DNA of 64,000 nt from Microlunatus soli (GTDB taxonomy: Bacteria > Actinomycetota > Actinomycetes > Propionibacteriales > Propionibacteriaceae), in NCBI RefSeq assembly GCF_900105385.1, contig NZ_LT629772.1:5332001-5396000 (forward strand), in the 5' to 3' direction. The position numbers and the translations under genes were made by a program. Below, piece after piece: positions 53,764 to 62,272 of the stretch (positions are counted from its first letter, which is position 1; every line of letters begins with the position of its first letter). A model generated the notes under the pieces. The model made no database searches and was not told the origin of the DNA. It saw only the letters and a list, made by a program, of their open reading frames with translations.

Positions 53764-54771
53764 TCAGCTGGGGAGGGTGCTGCGGCGCTGCACGATCTGG
53801 TAGTCGACGTAGAAGTCGGTCCGTTCTATCGGTGACCGATCGATCTGCTTGATCAGATAGTCCACGGCAGTCCGGGCGACCACGGTCGTGTCGGCTCGGA
53901 CGCTGGTCAGCGGCGGCCAACAGTACTGGGCCTCGACCGTGTCGTCCCAGCCGATCACGGCCATCTCGTCCGGAACCGATACGCCGCGCCGGTGCAACAC
54001 CGACAAGGCTCCGATCGCCAACATGTCGGAGAAACAGAAGACCGCGTCCGGCGGTGTGTCCAGGTCGAGCAACTGCTGCATGGCCGCCGCACCCTGGTCG
54101 AAGTGGAAGTCCCGGATCTGCGGTTCCAGCCGAGGGTCGGCATCCAGTCCTGCGGCCGACAGGGCCTGCCGGTAGCCGGTGATCCGGACACCCCAGGTGC
54201 CGGCCGGCTGGTCACCGATCCGGCCGATTGCCGCGATCCGGCGGCGGCCCATCGCCAGCAGATGCTCCGTGGCCGCCATCGCGGCCGCGACGTTGTCGAC
54301 CCCGACGTAGGGGACTCCGGCCGGACGCGCCCATTCGCCCAGCACCACCACCGGCATCGCGTCCTGAGCCGCGGCCACGTCCTCGGCGGTCAGTTTGAGG
54401 GTGGAGACGATCAGCCCGTCGAGGGCCTGTGGCCCGACGCCGCGGACGGCCCGCCGCTCGCGTTCCAGATCGGCTCCGGTCTGGTCGATCAGCAGCGTGT
54501 AGCCGCGCTCCTCGGCGGCATCGGTGATCTCGGCGGCCAGTCCGGCGAAGTACGGCGCCCGGAGATTGGGAACCGCGAGCCCGATGATGCCCATCTTGCC
54601 GGTCCGCAACGTCTGGGCGGACCGGTTCGGTGTGTAGTCGAGTTTCTCGACCGCGCGACGCACCCTGCTGATCGTCTTCTCCGACATGAACGGGTAGCCG
54701 TTGAGGTAGTTGGAGACCGTCTTGGGGGAGACACCCGCTTCTTTGGCCACATCGACCAGCCGTGCCTTCAT
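53764..54771 (-). CDS. LacI family transcriptional regulator of the sulfatase/importer module
   Basis: A 335-residue repressor with N-terminal 'RLVDVAKEAGVSPKTVSNYLNG' and a sugar-sensing domain. I chose the ATG at 54771 for standard LacI length; an ATG at 54798 would add nine residues. The rest of the long open frame is antisense to xthA. The matching operators at 48861 and 53692 make it the likely shared regulator of the sulfatases and the importer. Confidence 0.88.
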   Translation of the reverse strand: MKARLVDVAKEAGVSPKTVSNYLNGYPFMSEKTISRVRRAVEKLDYTPNRSAQTLRTGKMGIIGLAVPNLRAPYFAGLAAEITDAAEERGYTLLIDQTGADLERERRAVRGVGPQALDGLIVSTLKLTAEDVAAAQDAMPVVVLGEWARPAGVPYVGVDNVAAAMAATEHLLAMGRRRIAAIGRIGDQPAGTWGVRITGYRQALSAAGLDADPRLEPQIRDFHFDQGAAAMQQLLDLDTPPDAVFCFSDMLAIGALSVLHRRGVSVPDEMAVIGWDDTVEAQYCWPPLTSVRADTTVVARTAVDYLIKQIDRSPIERTDFYVDYQIVQRRSTLPS

Positions 54772-54891
54772 CTGCACACCGCCATCATTCCCCGCCATCG
54801 TCAGCGTCGCGACACGTCTGTCACAGAACCTTTGTCGTGGCACTCTAACCGCGAGCGATGCAGGCCTCCCGCAGGCCGGTACGGTGACGGT

Positions 54892-55758
54892 GTGAGGATC
54901 GCCACCTGGAATGTGAATTCGATCAAGCAACGGATGCCGCGATTCCTGCCCTGGTTGGACCAGCGGCAGCCTGACGTGGTGTGTCTGCAGGAACTCAAAC
55001 TGGACGATCTCGGCTTCACCGGACTGCTGGGGGCCGAGCTGGAGCAGCGTGGCTACCAGGCGGCGGTGCACGGCGAGGCGCAGTGGAACGGCGTCGCGGT
55101 GCTCTCCAAGGTCGGGCTGTCCGACATCGAGCTCGGCATTCCCGGTGCACCCGGATTTCCGCACCCCGAGGCGCGGGCAGTGGCCGCCACCTGCAACGGG
55201 GTCCGGGTGCATTCGTTGTACGTGCCCAACGGCCGCGAGCCCGATTCCGATCACTATCGGTACAAGTTGGCGTGGCTGGCGGCGCTGCGTGATCAGGTCG
55301 CCGCCGAAGGGCCGGAGGTGGTGGTCTGCGGCGACATGAACATCGCTCCCGCCGACGCCGACGTCTACGACCCGGCCGCCTATATCGGTCAGACCCACGT
55401 GACAGAGCCCGAGCGCGCGGCGTTGGCCACGCTGATGGCGACCGGGTTGCACGATGTGGTCCGCGATCGCTGGCCCACCGAACGCGTCTTCAGCTACTGG
55501 GACTACCGGGCCGGGATGTTCCATCGCGATCTCGGGATGCGGATCGATCTGGTGCTGGCCGGCGCTCCGATCAGTGAACGGGTCCGGGCAGCCTGGGTGG
55601 ATCGCCAAGCCCGCAAGGGAAAGGGCCCGAGTGATCATGCCCCGGTGATCGTCGATCTGGACACGGCCCCGGACGGTGACATCGGCCCCGTGGTCCCGCC
55701 ACCGTCCAACCCGGTCACCAAGAAGGGTGCGGTCAAGCTCCCGCAATCCCGCGACTAG
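54892..55758 (+). CDS. xthA: Exodeoxyribonuclease III (AP endonuclease)
   Basis: DNA-repair nuclease of 288 residues that cleaves abasic sites. The family motifs are all present: 'TWNVNSIKQR' near the start, 'LQELKLDD' (metal Glu), 'GDMNIAPADADVYDP' and 'SDHAPVIVDL' (catalytic His). Start is a GTG immediately before the conserved N-terminus. A housekeeping gene flanked by accessory modules. Confidence 0.92.
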   Translation: MRIATWNVNSIKQRMPRFLPWLDQRQPDVVCLQELKLDDLGFTGLLGAELEQRGYQAAVHGEAQWNGVAVLSKVGLSDIELGIPGAPGFPHPEARAVAATCNGVRVHSLYVPNGREPDSDHYRYKLAWLAALRDQVAAEGPEVVVCGDMNIAPADADVYDPAAYIGQTHVTEPERAALATLMATGLHDVVRDRWPTERVFSYWDYRAGMFHRDLGMRIDLVLAGAPISERVRAAWVDRQARKGKGPSDHAPVIVDLDTAPDGDIGPVVPPPSNPVTKKGAVKLPQSRD

Positions 55759-55808
55759 GGGTGCCACCGACCCGCAGCTGCACCCGCACCCTGTCCGATC
55801 CGGCGTCG

Positions 55809-56060
55809 TTACACGCTTCGGCGTGCCTGCGCCGCCAGGCGTTCGGTGAACTCGAGGCCGGCCGGCTGCATCCAGCCCTCGTTCAACAACGGGGTCCGGC
55901 CGTCGTTGACCGACATCCGGAAGCCGAGGCATTCCAGCCACAATGGTCGCAGGTTGAGGATCGACGGAAGCCGCTCGAGCTCGACCTGATCGCGCAGCCA
56001 CTCGAACTTTTCTCGCGCCGTCTCGGTCACCTTGTCCTCGACGCTGACCAGGAAGCTCAT
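55809..56060 (-). CDS. Small hypothetical protein, possibly the 3' part of a larger gene
   Basis: An 83-residue frame from the ATG at 56060, with balanced composition and high GC at third positions, so it looks coding. The frame stays open and coding-like upstream to about 56150 but contains no ATG, GTG or TTG there. AAGGAGG lies 14 bases before the ATG, farther than usual. I do not recognise the family. It may be a real small gene or a remnant that lost its start. Confidence 0.5.
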   Translation of the reverse strand: MSFLVSVEDKVTETAREKFEWLRDQVELERLPSILNLRPLWLECLGFRMSVNDGRTPLLNEGWMQPAGLEFTERLAAQARRSV

Positions 56061-56142
56061 CGCGGCCGCCAGATCCTCCTTCGGCCGTCCGACATGGAAG
56101 CCGCCGCCACGAGTCGCGTGGACGCGTTGCTGGGCCCGCGGG

Positions 56143-56901
56143 TCAGAGTCCGTTGTGAACGTAGGCGGCCGAGATCGGACGGTAGCTCAGGCCGAGGCTG
56201 CGGTAGAGCCCGATCGCGGCGGTGTTGTCGTCGTCCACCATCAGGCCGACCGCTCCGCGGGTGACGATCGCGTCGCCGGCGACCAGGGTGCAGACCTGAC
56301 GGGCAAGGCCGCGTCCTCGGGCGTCGGGGTGGGTGGCGACGCCGCACAGATATCCGACCGTCGGCGCGGACCAGGCCAAGGCGGCGACCGCGACCAGTCG
56401 ACCATGATCATCACGGATCCCGGCCCAGCCGTCGACCCCGGGATCACCGGGCTGGGCGTCGGAGGTCGGTGCGGCGAGCGCGAGGAGGTCGCCGATCTCG
56501 TTCTCCTCCGACTGCCGGAGCCAGTGGGCGGCGGTCGTGTTGTCGGGCAGCGGTTCTCGGCGCTCCATCCAGCCGAATTCGCTGCTGGTCCGCAAGCTCT
56601 GTCCGGATGTCAACTCGATCATGTCGGCCAGGCTGTGGATCAGTCGCCGGTCACCGATCGGGCGAAAGCTCGGGCCGACCTCCTCCAGGACCAGACCGAC
56701 CAGGCCGACGGCAGCGGCGATCGACCCGTGGACGGCCAACCGGTCCCGACGGGCCAGGTCCGGGCAGGAGGCGGCGATGGCTCGTCCGTCATCGCTCGCC
56801 CAGGCCCGGCTGGCGCCCGTGAAGCCCTGCGCCACAAGGGCACAGAGCAGGTCGCCGTCGATCAGCTCGACGAACTCGTCGGTGTCGGTCAGCTCCCGCA
56901 T
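56143..56901 (-). CDS. GNAT family N-acetyltransferase
   Basis: A 252-residue protein with a C-terminal GNAT domain: acetyl-CoA loop 'GVATHPDARGRGLARQV' and the later 'NTAAIGLYRSLGL'. The first 130 residues are less conserved. Such enzymes acetylate small molecules or proteins. It follows bioY by 35 bp but its link to biotin is unclear. Confidence 0.82.
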   Translation of the reverse strand: MRELTDTDEFVELIDGDLLCALVAQGFTGASRAWASDDGRAIAASCPDLARRDRLAVHGSIAAAVGLVGLVLEEVGPSFRPIGDRRLIHSLADMIELTSGQSLRTSSEFGWMERREPLPDNTTAAHWLRQSEENEIGDLLALAAPTSDAQPGDPGVDGWAGIRDDHGRLVAVAALAWSAPTVGYLCGVATHPDARGRGLARQVCTLVAGDAIVTRGAVGLMVDDDNTAAIGLYRSLGLSYRPISAAYVHNGL

Positions 56902-56936
56902 CGGGCCATTCTGCCGCTCCGAAGTGGTCGGCGCGA

Positions 56937-57551
56937 TCAGCGCCGACCGGCGCGCCGGCCCTGCGGCAGCAGCCCGCGATAACTGCGGTGCACGGTGACC
57001 GCGGCAAGGGCGGCCAGCACTGCCTTGATCAGATCGCCGGGTACGAAGATCAGCGACCCGAGGATCGACGTCGTCAGCGGCAGGCCGGTGACGACGCTGG
57101 TCCACGGCACGCCGATCAGATAGATCGCACCGATGCCGCCGATGATCGCCGCGGCAAGAACGGCGGTGAAGCGCAGTGCGGGGCGGCCGATCCGGATCGC
57201 CCATCGCTGGACCAGCAGTCCGGTCAGGCCGGCACCGGGGATCCAGCCGATCAGGTAGCCACCGGTGGGCCCGACCAGCACGCCGAGGCCGCCGCGGCCG
57301 CCGGCCAACACCGGCAGGCCGGCCAAGGACAGCACGACGACGATCACCGCGGCGAGCATGCCGCGGACCGAGCCGAGCATCGCACCGGCGAGCATCACGC
57401 CGAGGGTCTGCAGCGTGATCGGCACCGGCAGCACGCCGATGGTGATCGGCGGCACCAGGCCCATTGCCGCGATCAGGGCAGCGAAGACGGCCACCAGGAC
57501 CGTGCTCCGGGTCGTCGTGGCGCGCTCGGGCTGCAGGTCAGTGGTCGACAT
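56937..57551 (-). CDS. bioY: Biotin transporter substrate-binding subunit BioY
   Basis: S component of an ECF-type biotin importer, 204 residues with six helices. Family landmarks: 'LPVPITLQTLGVMLAGAMLG' and 'GPTGGYLIGW'. It captures biotin in the membrane and works with the EcfT/EcfA pair encoded just upstream. Start is the ATG at 57551; the longer frame overlaps bioN antisense-like sequence. Confidence 0.93.
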   Translation of the reverse strand: MSTTDLQPERATTTRSTVLVAVFAALIAAMGLVPPITIGVLPVPITLQTLGVMLAGAMLGSVRGMLAAVIVVVLSLAGLPVLAGGRGGLGVLVGPTGGYLIGWIPGAGLTGLLVQRWAIRIGRPALRFTAVLAAAIIGGIGAIYLIGVPWTSVVTGLPLTTSILGSLIFVPGDLIKAVLAALAAVTVHRSYRGLLPQGRRAGRR

Positions 57552-57613
57552 CGTCGGGTCCCTCGCATTGTCGGCCGGGTGCGGTAGGGGCACCGGCGGT
57601 GGGTGGGAAGTGT

Positions 57614-58219
57614 TCATCGGCCGCGGCTGTCGTAGCAGCGGGCGTCGATCGCGTCGGCGATCTGTTCCGCCGACTGCAGCGTACGGACAAGCAGCGGCAC
57701 CACGGTTGCCAGCGGACGGCTCTGCAGGCCGCGGGCCTGTTGTGCCTCGCGGACCTGCTGATAGGTATCCCGGATCTGCGGGATGAACCGCACGGTCAGC
57801 GCCAGCGCCAGGCTGATCCGGCCGGGATCCAACCCGAACCGTGCGGTCGGCGCAAGCAGTCGATCGAAGAAGTCCAGCATTGCCGAGAACGTCGTGCTCA
57901 GGCTGACCGCATAGGCCAGCAGGCACAGCGTCAGCAGTCGCAGGCCGGTGACCAGGGCCGGCTGCCAGCCGGTGCCCAACCCGGTCAACAGGACGACGAC
58001 GCCGATGATGATCAGCACACCGGCAACGGTCCGCGCCAACCGACGTGCCGGGGCCCGGGTCAGCAGCAGCGCGATCACGGCGAGGGTCAGCAGGGCGCCG
58101 AGCACGATCGGCGCGGTGATCAGATACAGCCCGATGCCGGCGACGAACAGGACGCCGAACTTCACCGCGGTCGGCACCGGTGCCAGCAGGCTGTTGGCGT
58201 TCATCGTCGCGACGTTCAT
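57614..58219 (-). CDS. bioN: ECF transporter transmembrane subunit (EcfT/BioN)
   Basis: Membrane coupling subunit of 201 residues. The two Ala-Arg-Gly-type coupling motifs that contact the ATPase are seen as 'QQARGLQSRP' and 'DAIDARCYDSRG'. The ATG overlaps the ATPase stop as ATGA. Confidence 0.88.
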   Translation of the reverse strand: MNVATMNANSLLAPVPTAVKFGVLFVAGIGLYLITAPIVLGALLTLAVIALLLTRAPARRLARTVAGVLIIIGVVVLLTGLGTGWQPALVTGLRLLTLCLLAYAVSLSTTFSAMLDFFDRLLAPTARFGLDPGRISLALALTVRFIPQIRDTYQQVREAQQARGLQSRPLATVVPLLVRTLQSAEQIADAIDARCYDSRGR

Positions 58220-58956
58220 CGGCTCAACTCACGGTAGTGCGCGATCGCCGCCTCCGGGGCGCCGTCGTAGCTGACCCGGCCCTGGTCGAGCACGATCACC
58301 CGCGGATAGCTCTGCACCAGGTCGAGGTCATGGCTGACCATGATCGCGCGTTGCGGAAGTCGATCGATGTGTTCCTGCAGTCGACGGCGATTGCGCAGAT
58401 CCAACATGGTGGTGGGCTCATCGAAGATGATCACCGACGGCTCCATGATCAACACCGCCGCCAGGGCGACCAGCTGACGTTCGCCGCCGCTCAGGGTGTG
58501 GGTTTCGCGATCATGCAGCCGGCCGAGCCCGAGCGCATCCAGGATCTGCCGCACCCGGTCGCCGATCTCGGCACGCGGGATGCCGATGTTGCGGCAACCG
58601 AACGCCAGATCGTCGGCGACGATCGGCATCACCACCTGGTTGTCGGGATTCTGGAAGACGAACCCGATGCGGCGACGGATCCGGCGGGCTGCCTTGGCCG
58701 TCGACTCGCCGTCGACGGTGACCTGACCGACGGTCGGTAGCACCAGGGCGTTGAGCAGTCGGACCAGTGTGCTCTTGCCCGACCCGTTGGCGCCGATGAT
58801 CGCGATCCGATGATCGTCCAGGATCAGGTCGACGTCGCTCAGGACCGGGATGTCATCGCGCCGGACGCCGACCCCGCTGAGCCGGATCGAGGGCGCGGAG
58901 CCTGGCGGGGTCAGATCGTCGGAGGGCAGTTCGGAGGGCAGCGGAGACCACGACAT
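58216..58956 (-). CDS. bioM: ECF transporter ATP-binding subunit (EcfA/BioM)
   Basis: ATPase of 246 residues: Walker A GANGSGKS, signature LSGGERQLVALA, 'VIIFDEPTTMLD' and H-loop 'MVSHDLDLV'. First gene of bioMNY. Two BioQ-type operator sites lie directly upstream, so the operon is probably repressed when biotin is plentiful. Confidence 0.9.
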   Translation of the reverse strand: MSWSPLPSELPSDDLTPPGSAPSIRLSGVGVRRDDIPVLSDVDLILDDHRIAIIGANGSGKSTLVRLLNALVLPTVGQVTVDGESTAKAARRIRRRIGFVFQNPDNQVVMPIVADDLAFGCRNIGIPRAEIGDRVRQILDALGLGRLHDRETHTLSGGERQLVALAAVLIMEPSVIIFDEPTTMLDLRNRRRLQEHIDRLPQRAIMVSHDLDLVQSYPRVIVLDQGRVSYDGAPEAAIAHYRELSR

Positions 58957-58973
58957 GGACGACCCTCCCGACT

Positions 58974-59002
58974 TGAACGACGTTCAACATGAACGATGTT
59001 CA
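58974..59002. promoter_or_regulatory. Double BioQ operator
   Basis: TGAAC-GAC-GTTCA (58974-58986, the core of a perfect 15-bp palindrome) and TGAAC-GAT-GTTCA (58990-59002) lie with centres 16 bp apart. The BioQ site known from Corynebacterium is TGAAC-N3-GTTAC, so both fit closely. They sit between bioM and the divergent bioQ gene. Confidence 0.85.
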
Positions 59003-59033
59003 AGTTAGCGACGAAGTGCGCTACCGTCAAATC

Positions 59034-59660
59034 ATGCGGCTGTCCCGGGAATCGGTGTTGGACGGAGCTTTCGCGATCCTGGACCGTTACGGCCTCGGCG
59101 ATCTGACGATGCGCCGGCTCGCGGCCGAACTCGGCGTCCAGGCCGGCGGGCTGTACTGGCATTTCGCCAACAAGCAGACCCTGCTGGCCGCGATGGCGGA
59201 CCGGATCGCCAGTGGGCCGGCCGTCACCGGGGTGGCGTCGGACGACCCGAAGCGGTGGCAACAGCAGTTGACGGCACTGTGCACCGGATTCCGCGACGCG
59301 CTGCTCGCCCATCGCGACGGTGCCGAGCTGGTGGCCGCGGGCTACGCCCTGCATCCCGGTTCCGGCGAACCGTTGGAGTCCATGATCAAGATCTTGGACC
59401 GGTCCGGCCTGGCCACGGCGCCCAGCCGGGCTGCGGCGGCCGCCCTGACCCACTTCGTGCTGGGTCACGCCGCCGAGGTCCAGGCCCATGATCAATTGCG
59501 ACAGGCCGGTGCGCTGCCGGAGGAGCAGGACGTACCCCAGGACACCGACCTGGACGAGGCGTTCATCATCGGACTGGAGATCTTCATCGACGGGCTGGCC
59601 GCTCGCCTGCGGCACGATACGAAGCGGGTCGTGCCCGATCACGGCCGAGCCGGCGGATGA
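59034..59660 (+). CDS. bioQ: TetR family biotin repressor BioQ
   Basis: A 208-residue TetR protein beginning 'MRLSRESVLDGAFAILDRYG', with helix-turn-helix 'LTMRRLAAELGVQAGGLYWHF'. An ATG at 58989 would add 15 residues but lies inside the double operator, so I prefer 59034; neither has a clear Shine-Dalgarno sequence. Divergence from bioMNY and the TGAAC-N3-GTTCA sites identify it as BioQ. Its last 77 nt overlap the convergent membrane-protein gene. Confidence 0.82.
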   Translation: MRLSRESVLDGAFAILDRYGLGDLTMRRLAAELGVQAGGLYWHFANKQTLLAAMADRIASGPAVTGVASDDPKRWQQQLTALCTGFRDALLAHRDGAELVAAGYALHPGSGEPLESMIKILDRSGLATAPSRAAAAALTHFVLGHAAEVQAHDQLRQAGALPEEQDVPQDTDLDEAFIIGLEIFIDGLAARLRHDTKRVVPDHGRAGG

Positions 59661-60645
59661 TCCAGCTGAGCAACACCAGATAGCCGATGATCAGGACGCT
59701 CTGCTCGATGACCGCGCCGACCGTGCCGGTCCGGATTGCCGGCAGCATCCCGACCCAGGCGTAGCTGAGGACGGCTCCGGTCGCGACACCGAACGGCGCC
59801 GGTCGCCAGCGCGACATGATCAACAGTGCGATCAGCCAGACCACCAGCATGACGGCGAAACTGACCCAGCCCAGCCGGTCCGGCAGCTTGTCGGCAGCGT
59901 GGAAGATGCTGGTCGCCAGCACCCCGAACAGGGCGCCGAGAAGGACCTGCCGGAGCGTCGGGCCGCCGGAGACGCTGGCCGTCGGGGATCCGTCCAGCAC
60001 GCTGTGATCCCTGCCCCGCAAGGCGATCGCGCCCAGCACGGCGGCCGCCGCGGCCACGGCGGCGCCGATCAGTTGGGCCGGTTGTGCCAGGAACGGTGTC
60101 GCCGAGGCCAGTGTGCTCTCGACGAAGGTGCCCGCGACACCGATCAGCAGTACGAGGGCGCAGACCACGATCCCGACCGGGCCGAGCCAGGATCCGGTGT
60201 CCGGTGCTCCGTCGCCGTCGTGCCGCCGGGATCCGTACCAGGCTTCGGTGATCGCGATCGGTGTACCGATGCTCCAGACCACGTGCAGACTGATCACGAA
60301 CACCGTCCACGGTGCCCCCATGCCGAGCGCGTCGATATGGCCCGGCGCCAGCAGATCGAGGCCGAGATAGTGCGGGTTGAACAGGGTCTGGGTGATCAGC
60401 CCCTCCTCGACGATGCCGTAGCCGAGCGCGAGCAGCAGCAGGCCCGGCCAGCCGACCCGGAGCCGACGGCCGAGCTCGCGGATCAGCACTGCCGCCATCC
60501 CGTAGAACGCGACGAACGCGAGGAACATCACGATCTGCGCGGGTGCAGGGGCAAATCCCTGCAGATACTGGTCGCCGAGCAGGAACTCCGCGGTCAGCGG
60601 GGACACCACGGCGAGCATGATCACCGGCGCGAATCTGGTCTTCAT
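59584..60645 (-). CDS. Polytopic membrane protein of unknown function
   Basis: A 353-residue protein with about ten hydrophobic segments. 'GYGIVEEGLITQTLFNP' contains a Glu pair that recalls CPBP intramembrane proteases, but the other family motifs are not seen, so I do not assign it. The ATG at 60645 starts directly before the first helix. Its 3' end overlaps bioQ by 77 nt on the opposite strand. Confidence 0.75.
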   Translation of the reverse strand: MKTRFAPVIMLAVVSPLTAEFLLGDQYLQGFAPAPAQIVMFLAFVAFYGMAAVLIRELGRRLRVGWPGLLLLALGYGIVEEGLITQTLFNPHYLGLDLLAPGHIDALGMGAPWTVFVISLHVVWSIGTPIAITEAWYGSRRHDGDGAPDTGSWLGPVGIVVCALVLLIGVAGTFVESTLASATPFLAQPAQLIGAAVAAAAAVLGAIALRGRDHSVLDGSPTASVSGGPTLRQVLLGALFGVLATSIFHAADKLPDRLGWVSFAVMLVVWLIALLIMSRWRPAPFGVATGAVLSYAWVGMLPAIRTGTVGAVIEQSVLIIGYLVLLSWIIRRLGRDRARPASYRAAGERPARR

Positions 60646-60713
60646 GCCAAGATCATCTTCGATCAACCCTCGCACCCGGCATGACAATGCTCACGACAAT
60701 CCTGCGTGCTCCG

Positions 60714-62093
60714 TCACCGATCGGTGCCGACCTCCGCGACACTGTCGGCGGACGGTGCTGCGGGACGTCGACGCCCCACCAGCCAGGCCGCGACCAGCAC
60801 CGCCAGACCGAGCACCGGCGTGGTGGCGCCGAAGATCTCCTGCCACCACCGGTATTTCAGTTCGAGGTCATCGCCGCTGGGCAGGAACTTGTACGGCGCC
60901 GCGACGACCCAGCCGACGAACAGCCAGCCGAGCACCCGGAACCAGTCCGGCCAGCCGGTCCGGACCGCGAGCAGATATCCCAACGGCATCACCCAGACGA
61001 AGTGATGGGACCAGGACACCGGCGAGGCGAGCAGGGTGGCGACGCCGCACAGCACGACGGCCATCATCTCGTCGCCGCGCCGGTGCCAGACGACTCCGAC
61101 GATCACGCCGAGTGCGGCGGCGATCACGGCCAGCGCCAGACCGATCGCGTTGCCGACAGTGTTGTAGCCGAGGATCCGGGTGCTCGCCCCGAGGATCGAC
61201 TGGTTGATCAGATAGACGATGCTGCTGCCCAGTCCGCTGTCGCCGTGCAACAACCGGGACCAGAAGTCGATCGAGGTGCGCGGCGCGGCGAGCAGCGCCA
61301 GTCCACAACAGATGATCATGGTCGCGATCGAGACGGCCGCGGCGCGAAATCGTCGGATCGCCAACAGGTACACGAAGAACAGGCCCGGCGTCAGCTTGAT
61401 CGCGGTGGCCAGACCGACCAGCACCCCTTCGGGCAGCCAGCGGCCGCGACGGATCCGGGCCGGGACTGTGATGGCGCGTGGACCGGCGACCAGATCCAGC
61501 AGCACCAACGCGACCAGGAAGACCCCCAGCTGTCCGAAGGCGGTGGTCTGGTTGACCGGTTCGACGACCAGGACGGTCGCCGCGCTGACCAGGCTGAGCC
61601 GCCATCCGGTCAGACCTAGCCGATGCAGGATCGCCGTCGTGCTCAGACCGATGCCGATCGCCCAACCGGCCAGCACCAAGCCGTGCGGCAGCCAGGTCAT
61701 CGGGACCGCCAGGATCGCGGCGAACGGCGGGTACAGGAAGGGCAACGAGTCCGGCAGGTGGTACGGGTCCGCGCCGCTCAGCAGGGCACGGCCGGCACGC
61801 AGGTAGACCTCCAGGTCGGCCTGCCGCGGCTTCCACGGGATCAATCCGGCGCCCCAACTCTTGCCGGCGACGAACAGCGAGGCCAGACACGGCAGCAGGC
61901 AGGTCAGTAGACCGGACAGCAGGCTCCGACCGGGACGGGGTCGGGTTCCCGCCGGTGCGTCGGCACCCGTCGTCGGCGAGCTGGGGGAGGGGTGCGATCG
62001 AGGTCCGGGCCGGCCGCCGGCGCCGCCGGGCCGGGTTTGCTCGGAACTGGGCTGCTCTGCTTCGGGATGTCGCCCGGTGCTGACGGTAGCCAT
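60714..62093 (-). CDS. GT87 family (PimE-like) mannosyltransferase
   Basis: A 459-residue GT-C membrane glycosyltransferase. A long Pro/Ser/Gly-rich cytoplasmic N-terminus (about 55 residues) precedes about ten helices. Family landmarks: 'QADLEVYLRAGRALLSGADPY' with the catalytic Asp, 'FLYPPFAA' and 'ATAIKLTPGL'. In mycobacteria the family adds mannose from polyprenyl-phosphate mannose to cell-envelope glycolipids. Confidence 0.87.
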   Translation of the reverse strand: MATVSTGRHPEAEQPSSEQTRPGGAGGRPGPRSHPSPSSPTTGADAPAGTRPRPGRSLLSGLLTCLLPCLASLFVAGKSWGAGLIPWKPRQADLEVYLRAGRALLSGADPYHLPDSLPFLYPPFAAILAVPMTWLPHGLVLAGWAIGIGLSTTAILHRLGLTGWRLSLVSAATVLVVEPVNQTTAFGQLGVFLVALVLLDLVAGPRAITVPARIRRGRWLPEGVLVGLATAIKLTPGLFFVYLLAIRRFRAAAVSIATMIICCGLALLAAPRTSIDFWSRLLHGDSGLGSSIVYLINQSILGASTRILGYNTVGNAIGLALAVIAAALGVIVGVVWHRRGDEMMAVVLCGVATLLASPVSWSHHFVWVMPLGYLLAVRTGWPDWFRVLGWLFVGWVVAAPYKFLPSGDDLELKYRWWQEIFGATTPVLGLAVLVAAWLVGRRRPAAPSADSVAEVGTDR

Positions 62094-62272
62094 GGCCTAG
62101 CGGGTGTCCCGTCGGGTCGCGGCTGTCGCGCCGTGTCCGGCACGCACGCAGCCGACATCGCGGTCAGCCGAAAGGGGATCCACCCGTACTCCCTCCTCCT
62201 CCGCCGCCGGGCGCGGCCGCCGGACGCTGCTGACGACGCCACCGGGCGGCGGACACACCCTAGACAGTGAAA
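62094..62272. other. 179-bp gap between the HAD and GT87 genes
   Basis: The gap has no convincing reading frame. It is low in recognisable signals; a pyrimidine-rich run at about 62190-62207 is the only notable feature. It presumably holds the GT87 promoter. Confidence 0.4.

Noticed and set aside
54772-56001. N-terminal extension making the LacI protein 745 residues
   Set aside because: The extension is antisense to xthA and its translation is not protein-like; the standard LacI start is at 54771.
59584-60645. Assignment of the membrane protein as a CPBP-type intramembrane protease
   Set aside because: Only a Glu pair fits; the partner Arg and the later His motifs of the family are not visible.
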